The translations under genes were made by a program, and so were the position numbers. A DNA stretch of 64,000 nucleotides from Halosimplex amylolyticum (lineage in GTDB: Archaea > Halobacteriota > Halobacteria > Halobacteriales > Haloarculaceae). Of this stretch, positions 1-6,724 are shown piece after piece (position 1 is the stretch's first letter; every line of letters begins with the position of its first letter). The notes below the pieces were generated by a model. The model was not told the origin of the DNA, ran no database searches, and saw only the letters and a list, made by a program, of their open reading frames with translations. Location: assembly GCF_051414035.1 (NCBI RefSeq), contig NZ_JBLKNW010000003.1:62001-126000 (forward strand), written 5' to 3'.

Positions 1-1
1 G

Positions 2-631
2 GACGACGTCTCGTACCTCCACGGGAGCATGGCCTGTTGCGGCCTGGGACCGACCTTCGGCGCGATGGAGCGGATGGACGTCGACGCCTACGACACCGTC
101 CTGGTCTCGGGGCTCGGCCCGGTCGGGCTCGGTGGCGTCATCAACGCCGCTTACCGGGACGCCGAGGTGATCGGCGTCGAACCTACCGACTATCGCGCCG
201 ACCTCGCGCGGGATCTGGGCGCCGACCACGTCGTCGACCCGACCGACGACGACGCGCTGGAGCAGGTGATTGCCCTGACCGACGGGTCGGGCGTCGACGC
301 GGCGGTCGACTGCTCGGGGATCCCCGCCGCCCAGGAGTTCATGATCGACACGGTCAGGCGTCGGGGGCAGGCGACGTTCGTCGCCGACGGCGGGGGCGTC
401 GAACTCGACGCCGGCGGCGACATGGTGTACAACGGCCTCACCATCCACGGCCAGTGGCACTACCCCGAAGAACACATCCCCGACGTGTTCCAGGTGATCC
501 GGGACGTGCCCGAGAAACTCGACCAGTTCATCACCCATACCTACCCGCTGGAAGACGTGCAGGAAGCCTTCGAGACGCAGGCGACCAGGGAGTGCGGCAA
601 GGTCGTCCTCGATCCCTGGCCCGACGAATAG
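2..631 (+). CDS. Zinc-type medium-chain alcohol/polyol dehydrogenase, C-terminal part
   Basis: The reading frame is open from the left edge, so the N-terminal GroES-like catalytic domain lies outside the window. What remains (about 209 residues) is the Rossmann NAD(P)-binding domain: the motif GLGPVGLGG follows a beta strand (DTVLVSGLG), then an acidic residue in VIGVEP that usually selects NAD, then GADHVVDP and the typical C-terminal substrate-domain segment ending in GKVVLDP. Members of this family oxidise alcohols, polyols or sugars (threonine, sorbitol or glucose dehydrogenases). Beside glycoside hydrolase and sugar oxidoreductase genes, a sugar or polyol dehydrogenase is the likeliest role; the substrate cannot be read from this half. 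It converges on the next gene with a 47-base gap. Confidence 0.85.
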   Translation, partial: DDVSYLHGSMACCGLGPTFGAMERMDVDAYDTVLVSGLGPVGLGGVINAAYRDAEVIGVEPTDYRADLARDLGADHVVDPTDDDALEQVIALTDGSGVDAAVDCSGIPAAQEFMIDTVRRRGQATFVADGGGVELDAGGDMVYNGLTIHGQWHYPEEHIPDVFQVIRDVPEKLDQFITHTYPLEDVQEAFETQATRECGKVVLDPWPDE

Positions 632-678
632 CAGCGACGATCAGTCGGAGAATCGGGCCGGAGGGCGCGTCCGCCGGC

Positions 679-2694
679 CTACTCGATTTTCGCTATCTCG
701 TGGAGTCGGACGGAGTCGAAGGTCACGTGGACGCGGTCGCCGTCGGTCTCCGCGTCGACGGCGACGTCGGTGACCGCGGAGACTTCCGATCCGTCCGGTA
801 CGCGAACCGTCGCCGTCACGTCCGAGAGCGGCGGTACCTCCGTGATCTGTGAGATCGGTTCGCCGGCGCGCGAGGTGTGGTAGTTCGTGGCGTGGAGGTA
901 GGTCGCGTCGCCGGTCGTCATCGCGTTGAGTTCGACGCTGGACGGTGCGTCGGCCGCGAGCGCCCGTTCGTCCTGCAAGTCGGTGACCAGGTTGTCGAGC
1001 AGGCGGCGGTGGCCGTGGTAGTCCTCCTGGTAGTACTGCGTGAAGAGGTTCGTCCCGACGTAGACTGCCTCGCCGTCGCCGTACTGGTTGTGGGTGATCG
1101 CGGGCACGTCGAGTCGCCGCTCCGGCGGGGCCTGGTAGTGGGAGAACCGGCGAGTCTCCGACCGCTCGGTAGTCGGGGCGACGACGGTTCCGCGGGCCTC
1201 CGCCTCGTCCGTCGCGATCGACTGGAACGGTCCGTAGGAAACGCACTCCATGTCGGGCAGGCCGTCGGCGTAGGGGCCCGGATCGAGGTACGCCGTCGTG
1301 TAGGGGAGCCGCCCCCGAGTGGTCACGCCGAACACGTCACCGAGGCCGAACCCGTCCTCGGAGAGCGACGCCGTTCCCGTCGCGACGAGCTTCCCGCCGT
1401 CGTCGACGAACGAGCGGAGCGAGTCCAGCGTCTCCGCGTCGAGCGGGCCGGTGTCGGGCAGAATCGCGACATCGAACTCCGACAGACGGTCGTTCGCGAA
1501 GTGCTCGTCCAGGACGTCGAACTGCTGGTGGGTCTCGGCGAGGAACTTGGTCGCGCTGACGGCGCCCTGCGCGCTCATCTCGGGGTTGTCGGGGTCCATC
1601 GAGGCCTGCTGCCCCGCCGGGTCGTGGTGGCCGGGGAAGACGACGGCCACGTCGCGGAGCGGGTCTGCCTGCGGGAGCTTCCGCTCCTTGGCGAACTCGA
1701 AGGCGTCGCCGATGACGTCGTACTTGGACGCCTCGAGGACGCCTCGGGGTCTGAGCTGGTCGCCCACGCTGACGGGCAGGTGGTGGATGAGTGACGTAGA
1801 GAGTTCGTACTTCAGCTGGTTCTCGTGTTTGACGGTCCCGAAATCGCCCCAGACCTTGTGAAAGGCGCCGGTCATGCCCTGGGTGAGGCGGTCGTAGTTG
1901 CGGGTGTACCGCGCGTGCATCGGCGTGTGCATGTACCCCCACCCGCTCGGGAGGCTCTCGATGACGAGATAGTCCATCGTGTCGTAGAGGTCGGCGGTGA
2001 GGCCGAGGCCGAGCCGATGGTTGTAGGTCACCACGAGGTCCTCGTCGTGGTCTTTGACCAGTTTCGTCGTCCGGTCGGCGAAGTCGCGACAGACCTTCGC
2101 GCGGTGGCGCCGGCGGTCCTCGGGGTCGTCGGGGTCCATCCCGAGCGTGCGCATGCTCTCGCTGCAGTAGCGGCAGGTGCAGGCGTCCTCGTGGTACAGC
2201 AGGATGTCGAACCAGAAGCCGTCGATGTCGTACTCGAGGATCTCGCGGACGTGCGGGTGGATGACCTCCTCCGTGTACGGCGAGTTGAGACAGAGGTACT
2301 CCCAGCGGTCCTCGCGGGTCTCGGCGTTCAGCTTGTTCCCCTCGCCGTCGCGCTGGTACCAGTCGGGGTTGGCCTCGCCCGGCAGGTTGTCCCAGGCGAC
2401 CGTGTAGTAGGCGAGCACGCCGATGTCGCGGTCGTGGCACGCCTCGACGGCCTCCCCGAACATGTCGAAGTCGAGGTTCGGGTGTTTCGGCCCGACCGCC
2501 GAGTCGTAGTAGGTGTTACCGTGACAGCCCTTCGCGAAGAATGTGACGCTGTCGACGTTCGCCTCGGCGAGCGTGGCGGCGAACTCCTCGGCGTCCCAGT
2601 CCTTCCCGACCTCCCGCTGGAAGGCCGGCGTGTGGAAGTCGAGGTGGATGTTCGTCTCGCCCAACACTGATTCCGTTGCCTCCGTCGGCTCCAT
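679..2694 (-). CDS. GHL6-type glycoside hydrolase-like protein with beta-galactosidase trimerisation-like domain
   Basis: 671 residues. The N-terminal half is a TIM barrel opening with NIHLDFHTPAF, the signature of the hypothetical glycosyl hydrolase 6 (GHL6) group related to GH29/GH42 enzymes. A candidate nucleophile Asp sits in GFWFDILLY near residue 163. Just after it is a CxCxxC cluster (CTCRYC, about residues 173-178) that may bind a metal. Residues about 345-560 resemble the amidotransferase-like trimerisation domain of GH42 beta-galactosidases (FDVAILPDTGPLD, GGKLVATGTASL), and a small beta domain ends the protein. There is no signal peptide, so it should act in the cytoplasm on imported oligosaccharides. 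A TATA-like TTACTATC lies upstream in the 41-base gap to the Gfo/Idh gene. Fold assignment is good; the substrate is unknown. Confidence 0.8.
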   Translation of the reverse strand: MEPTEATESVLGETNIHLDFHTPAFQREVGKDWDAEEFAATLAEANVDSVTFFAKGCHGNTYYDSAVGPKHPNLDFDMFGEAVEACHDRDIGVLAYYTVAWDNLPGEANPDWYQRDGEGNKLNAETREDRWEYLCLNSPYTEEVIHPHVREILEYDIDGFWFDILLYHEDACTCRYCSESMRTLGMDPDDPEDRRRHRAKVCRDFADRTTKLVKDHDEDLVVTYNHRLGLGLTADLYDTMDYLVIESLPSGWGYMHTPMHARYTRNYDRLTQGMTGAFHKVWGDFGTVKHENQLKYELSTSLIHHLPVSVGDQLRPRGVLEASKYDVIGDAFEFAKERKLPQADPLRDVAVVFPGHHDPAGQQASMDPDNPEMSAQGAVSATKFLAETHQQFDVLDEHFANDRLSEFDVAILPDTGPLDAETLDSLRSFVDDGGKLVATGTASLSEDGFGLGDVFGVTTRGRLPYTTAYLDPGPYADGLPDMECVSYGPFQSIATDEAEARGTVVAPTTERSETRRFSHYQAPPERRLDVPAITHNQYGDGEAVYVGTNLFTQYYQEDYHGHRRLLDNLVTDLQDERALAADAPSSVELNAMTTGDATYLHATNYHTSRAGEPISQITEVPPLSDVTATVRVPDGSEVSAVTDVAVDAETDGDRVHVTFDSVRLHEIAKIE

Positions 2695-2735
2695 AATCGC
2701 ACGCCCACGGCCACGATAGTAAGTGTGTCGCTCGA

Positions 2736-4562
2736 TCAGGGACGGGTCCGCTCGATCACGCGCAATCCCCTCGCGATAGACCCCGTGACCCGGTCGACGT
2801 CCCAGTCGCCGACTCCGTGGTACCGGAGTATCTGTTCCGCGTTCGGGGCTTCGTCTCCCGCCGCGTCGAGCAGGGCCTCGAAGTCGACGCCGCTACCGCC
2901 GCCGGGGACCTGCGAGTCGGCTCGGTCCCACCACGCTCTCGACGCTTGCCGTGAGGGACCGGGTTCCGCGTCCCAGAGGTAGACACCGTCTACGCGGTCG
3001 CCGAGCGCCGCGAGCACCGCCGCGGGGGACTCGTCAGCCCGCAAGAGGGTCGGCGGGGCGACGGCGACCCGTACCGCGTCGCTGTCCAGTTCGGCGACGA
3101 CGTCCGTCAGTTCGTCGAGCGAGGCCGGAACGCCGATACCGGGGACCAGCGCGCCAGTCAGATCGTGTTCCGCGGCTGCGTCGAGTCGCGTTCGGAGCGT
3201 GTCTACGTCGAACGCCTCGGTCTCGCCCGGGTGCCCGTCGAAGACGACCGAATCCGCACCGAGTTCGCTCGCGAACCGGATCCGCTCGACAGCGTCCGTG
3301 CCGCCGACGGAGACGACCGGGGCCGAGAGGTCGTGTGCGTCGAGGTCCTGCCGGACTACCTCGACGTCGTCCGCCGGATCGAAGTGCGACGCGACGCCCG
3401 GCACCGACCAGAGGTTCACGCGCGTGACTCCGAGGTCCGCAAGCGCGCGAAACGCCTCGTCCCGCTCGCAGTCGCCGAACAGCGAACTCGCCACGGACAC
3501 CGGTCGGCGCGCGACGAGATGGCGCCGGAGTCGCTCGGTCGTCGGCCGGCCGACCGCGAGCGGTCGCTCACTCGGTGCGACCGTCCGACCGTCGAGCGCC
3601 GACCGCATCGCGGCGTCGACAGTCCGGTGGACCGCCACCGCGCTCTCGAGGCCCGCCGGGTGCGAGTCGCGCTCGCCCGAGAACACCGCCGCGAGGTCGT
3701 CGTACAACCGCCGCGTCATGTACGAATCCTCCTCGAAGTCGCGCGCCTCGACGTGCTCGGTCCCGTCGGCGAACACGCCGCTCGCGTGGTCCCCCAGGAC
3801 GAGTTCACCGCGGCCTTCGGTCCCGATGACGTCGATCCTGAACTCGTACCAGAACGTGCCGGCCTGTGCGGGGACGTCGGGCGCGCCCGGTCCGAGATGA
3901 ACGTACCCACGGACGCTGTCGGGGTAACTCAGTTCGATCGCCGTGTCCTCCGGTTCGGCGTGGTCGACGACCCACGGGTTCGCCGCGGGATCGAGCGAGA
4001 CCGGCCCCTCGGCGAACCCGCGGACGGCCGTCGGCTCGTCATCGACGAACCAGTCGAGCGCGTGGAGGAAGTGCGTCCCCTGCCCCGTCAGCCCGCCTTT
4101 CGTCGAGCCGACGAGCCGTTCGATCTCACCGAGACGGCCGTCATCGATCCATCCCTTCAGGGTGCGGAACTCGTCCGCGTAGGGTTTCTGGTGACAGACG
4201 GTCACTCGCGTCTCGGCCGCGTCGGCGAGGTCGGCGATCTCCTCGACCTCGCCCAGCGTGTTCGCGACCGGTTTCTCGATCAGTAGCGACGCCGGTTCGT
4301 ATTCGAGCACGTCCCGGACGACCCCGACGCGACCGCGGGGCGAAGTCACGGCGGAGACGTGATGGGGTCGCTCCGCCGCGAGCGCCTCGTCGAGATCTGT
4401 GTAGTACGCCGGCACGTCGAACTCTGCCATTACCGATTCGGCCTGGTCGGCGTCCCTGTCACAGACCGCGACGAGGGTCAGTTGGTCGCTGTCAGCTATC
4501 GCCCGAGCGTGCTGCTGTCCCCGGTGGCCGCAACCGAGGAGCACGCATCCGTGGTCGCTCAT
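2736..4562 (-). CDS. Gfo/Idh/MocA oxidoreductase fused to a sugar-isomerase-like TIM barrel
   Basis: 608 residues, about 250 longer than ordinary Gfo/Idh/MocA enzymes. Residues 1-330 show the NAD(P) fold (LLGCGHRGQQHA), the conserved EKP motif (LLIEKPVANT) and a substrate-domain histidine region (THFLHALDWF). Residues about 345-600 form a second domain with alternating strands and helices (RPVSVASSLFGDC, DLGVTRVNLWSV, SAPVVSVGGTD, LGADSVVFDG) that resembles xylose-isomerase-like/AP-endonuclease-2 TIM barrels of sugar phosphate isomerases. The two families are common neighbours in sugar catabolic clusters, so the fusion may channel a keto-sugar intermediate. Its 260-base upstream region holds two copies of the palindrome also found at the adjacent IclR gene, so that regulator probably controls it. 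Loss of catalytic residues in the second barrel cannot be excluded. Confidence 0.85.
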   Translation of the reverse strand: MSDHGCVLLGCGHRGQQHARAIADSDQLTLVAVCDRDADQAESVMAEFDVPAYYTDLDEALAAERPHHVSAVTSPRGRVGVVRDVLEYEPASLLIEKPVANTLGEVEEIADLADAAETRVTVCHQKPYADEFRTLKGWIDDGRLGEIERLVGSTKGGLTGQGTHFLHALDWFVDDEPTAVRGFAEGPVSLDPAANPWVVDHAEPEDTAIELSYPDSVRGYVHLGPGAPDVPAQAGTFWYEFRIDVIGTEGRGELVLGDHASGVFADGTEHVEARDFEEDSYMTRRLYDDLAAVFSGERDSHPAGLESAVAVHRTVDAAMRSALDGRTVAPSERPLAVGRPTTERLRRHLVARRPVSVASSLFGDCERDEAFRALADLGVTRVNLWSVPGVASHFDPADDVEVVRQDLDAHDLSAPVVSVGGTDAVERIRFASELGADSVVFDGHPGETEAFDVDTLRTRLDAAAEHDLTGALVPGIGVPASLDELTDVVAELDSDAVRVAVAPPTLLRADESPAAVLAALGDRVDGVYLWDAEPGPSRQASRAWWDRADSQVPGGGSGVDFEALLDAAGDEAPNAEQILRYHGVGDWDVDRVTGSIARGLRVIERTRP

Positions 4563-4656
4563 CGTATTCCGTCCGACGGGAGTCTGATACTTATACGTAG
4601 AGGTGTCGACGGGCGGCCGATCCGGAGAGAACTTCCCGATCTATCATGATATTGTC

Positions 4657-4673
4657 GTTCGGTGACACCGAAC
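4657..4673. promoter_or_regulatory. Candidate IclR operator 1 (perfect 17-bp palindrome)
   Basis: GTTCGGTGACACCGAAC is perfectly symmetrical around its central base. It lies 95 bases upstream of the Gfo/Idh fusion gene and matches three further sites (4778, 5626, 5737) in the pattern GTTCG-N7-CGAA(C/T). Confidence 0.6.
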
Positions 4674-4777
4674 AGTTGATCCGTCCCTATCGAACGACGG
4701 AGGCGTCGATCGAGGGCCGAGTAGCCGTCGTATCATCGAAACGCTCGAAATATGGGGGAGTGGGGATTGGTCACTCT

Positions 4778-4794
4778 GTTCGTTGAGAGCGAAT
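4778..4794. promoter_or_regulatory. Candidate IclR operator 2
   Basis: GTTCGTTGAGAGCGAAT has the same half-sites and 7-base spacing as the palindrome at 4657. It lies between the stop codon of the IclR gene and the promoter region of the Gfo/Idh fusion gene. Confidence 0.5.
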
Positions 4795-4823
4795 CCGAAA
4801 GGGCGGCCGAAGCGACGGCGGGA

Positions 4824-5591
4824 TCAGAGGTGACGGACGTTGATCTCGATCTCGTTAGCGGTCGCGAGCAAGAGATCCGTCAGCTCGTTCTCCAGTTTGT
4901 CCTCGGTCAGCCGGTGAGCCGGGCCCCCGATGCTGATCGCACCGTAGACGCCCTCTCCCGTGCGCTTGATGGGAGCTCCGATCGCGTGAAGTCCCTCCAT
5001 CGACTCCTGCAGGTTGAACGCGACCCCGCGATCGCGGATCTCCTCGAGTTCTCGTTCGAGTTCGTCGCGGTCGGTGATCGTATTGGACGTGTGCTGTTCC
5101 ATGCCTGTGTGGTCCAGGATACCCGATACCCGCTCAGGGGGCAAGTGTGCGAGGATCGCCTTCCCGGCCGCGATGTGATGGAGCGACGTGTGCCTCCCGA
5201 CGTTCTCGTGCGTGTGGACGGCGTGTTCGCCCTCAGCGCTGTAGAGATAGACGGCCTGGTCGTGTTCTTCCGCGATGCACCAGACGCGCTCTCCGGTCTC
5301 GGCCGCGAGTTCGTCGACCCGCTCCCGGGCGGCCTGGAATATCTGGCGCTGTCCGCGCGAGTAGATCCCGTAGTCCAGAAAGCGTAACCCGATGTGGTAC
5401 TCCTCTCCGAACCTCGTGACGAACCCGTGATCCTCGAGCGTCGCCAGGTGGCTGTGAATCGTACTCTTCGCGAAGTCCAGTTCGTCGGCGAGTTCGGTGA
5501 TCCCGCGGACCTCCTGCTGGCGGATCGCAGAGAGGATCTGCAGGAGTTTCTCGTCCGATTGGACCGTCCGCCGCGCGTTGTCTTCGGCCAT
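4824..5591 (-). CDS. IclR family transcriptional regulator
   Basis: 255 residues from the ATG at 5591. The frame is open further upstream, but family length and the TATA-like TTAATAG about 25 bases upstream favour this start. The N-terminal winged helix-turn-helix has recognition helix AKSTIHSHLATLEDHGFV (about residues 34-51). The remainder is the IclR effector domain (HHIAAGKAILAHLPPERV, AIGAPIKRTGEGVYGAISIGGP). IclR proteins bind small acids or sugar metabolites and act as repressors or activators of catabolic genes. It is transcribed toward the Gfo/Idh fusion gene. Palindromes just upstream of its own promoter (5626, 5737) and in front of the Gfo/Idh gene suggest autoregulation plus control of that gene. 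Confidence 0.9.
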   Translation of the reverse strand: MAEDNARRTVQSDEKLLQILSAIRQQEVRGITELADELDFAKSTIHSHLATLEDHGFVTRFGEEYHIGLRFLDYGIYSRGQRQIFQAARERVDELAAETGERVWCIAEEHDQAVYLYSAEGEHAVHTHENVGRHTSLHHIAAGKAILAHLPPERVSGILDHTGMEQHTSNTITDRDELERELEEIRDRGVAFNLQESMEGLHAIGAPIKRTGEGVYGAISIGGPAHRLTEDKLENELTDLLLATANEIEINVRHL

Positions 5592-5625
5592 GCCACGACG
5601 TTTGTGACCAACGACTATTAAGATT

Positions 5626-5642
5626 GTTCGTTGTGGTCGAAT
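5626..5642. promoter_or_regulatory. Candidate IclR operator 3
   Basis: GTTCGTTGTGGTCGAAT follows the GTTCG-N7-CGAAY pattern and sits immediately upstream of the TATA-like element of the IclR gene. It overlaps a second inverted repeat, GGTCGAA-N6-TTCGACC at 5635-5654. Confidence 0.5.
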
Positions 5643-5736
5643 CCCATTTCGACCGAACGGCGACCCGCATCGCACGACTAGTGAACGGGACACGAAGGGA
5701 ATCGAGAACGAGCGAGTGACATCCGTGATATCGTCC

Positions 5737-5753
5737 GTTCGGTGAGAACGAAC
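5737..5753. promoter_or_regulatory. Candidate IclR operator 4
   Basis: GTTCGGTGAGAACGAAC has GTTCG and CGAAC arms around 7 bases. It lies in the divergent region between the IclR gene and the RdfA-like gene, 67 bases before the latter's start. Confidence 0.5.
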
Positions 5754-5819
5754 GCCTCGCAACCGTCACTGTCGAGTGAAATCGAACATACTTTTTTGCT
5801 CCCGTGGTCTTGAGCGAGT

Positions 5820-6455
5820 ATGGACGAGGAAACAGCGCCGGACGTGGGTTCAACTGCCGGGGGACCTGGCAGCAAGGTGGCGGCGCTCATCGAGCGATAC
5901 GACCTGGTCGGGCTCGGGGACGATCTCGAGTCGCGCTGGACGGCGGACGGAGACGAACGGATGAGTCTCCGCGAACTGGCCGACTACGTGAACGAATCGC
6001 TGATCGCGGCAGCGCTACGAGCGTCCGATACACAGCCGGTCGACGGCGTGGCGTCGAACTACTATCGGTTGCTGACGAGCGACGACGTGAGCAGCGGGAC
6101 GCGAATCGAAGCCGAGAACGAACTGGAGTCTCGGGGCGTCGATGTGGATCAGTTGGAGTCCGACTTCGTCTCCCGACAGGCCATCCACACGTACCTCACG
6201 AGCGAGCGAGACGCGAGCTACGAATCGCCCGATCGGAGCGACAGTGAACGAGCCGACGATCGACTACAGACGGTCCAGCGGCTGAAGAACCGCCTGGCAA
6301 CCGTCGCAGAACGCGTGCTGACCGAACTCGAGGGGTCGGGGTATCTCTCTGTCGGTGATGCGCGGGTGACGGTTCTCGTCAGCGTCCAGTGTCGCGACTG
6401 CGGTGAGCAGTACGCGTTCGCCGATATCATCGCGAACGGCGGATGCGACTGCTGA
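5820..6455 (+). CDS. rdfA: Rod-determining factor RdfA-like protein
   Basis: 211 residues. The N-terminal half carries SKVAALIERYDLVGLGDDLE and MSLRELADYVNESLIAAAL, the hallmark of the haloarchaeal RdfA family: a winged-helix-like region followed by a helical segment. The C-terminus is a small zinc-ribbon-like motif with CxxC (CRDCGEQYAF) and a terminal CDC. RdfA was described in Haloferax volcanii as a factor needed for rod-shaped cells and is encoded beside an SMC-like protein. Here too the next gene is an SMC-related ATPase, 269 bases downstream on the same strand. Its upstream region is shared with the divergent IclR gene. The family call is by pattern recognition; whether this copy acts in cell shape or elsewhere is unknown, since haloarchaea often carry several paralogues. 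Confidence 0.8.
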   Translation: MDEETAPDVGSTAGGPGSKVAALIERYDLVGLGDDLESRWTADGDERMSLRELADYVNESLIAAALRASDTQPVDGVASNYYRLLTSDDVSSGTRIEAENELESRGVDVDQLESDFVSRQAIHTYLTSERDASYESPDRSDSERADDRLQTVQRLKNRLATVAERVLTELEGSGYLSVGDARVTVLVSVQCRDCGEQYAFADIIANGGCDC

Positions 6456-6502
6456 CTGGCCGAACCGCGGTCTATCTGCCGAGCTCGTCTACCCGGCCGC
6501 TA

Positions 6503-6528
6503 CTATGACAGCCATAGGGGCGTCATAG
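6503..6528. promoter_or_regulatory. Inverted repeat, first of a tandem pair upstream of the SMC-related gene
   Basis: CTATGAC and GTCATAG flank 12 bases. A second copy with the same spacing starts at 6566, so both half-sites and the 12-base spacer are conserved between the two. Confidence 0.45.
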
Positions 6529-6565
6529 AACCTTGTCACCGTCGTCGAATTGGTCGCCACTAACC

Positions 6566-6589
6566 CATGACAGTCCTATGTCCGTCATA
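6566..6589. promoter_or_regulatory. Inverted repeat, second of the tandem pair
   Basis: CATGAC-N12-GTCATA resembles the copy at 6503 over 24 bases. The copies are 62-63 bases apart. A TATA-like TTTATC follows at 6692, 28-33 bases before the ATG of the SMC-related gene. Confidence 0.45.
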
Positions 6590-6724
6590 CCATGATGGAG
6601 ACACGGAGATTTTCACGACGTGGCCGGACACCAAGGTACAACATGTGTGCAAGCGATTAGGTGTGTCCCACAGTGTAAAAGAAGGGAATGATTTATCCCG
6701 AGGGCGATTGACAGACCAGACGGA

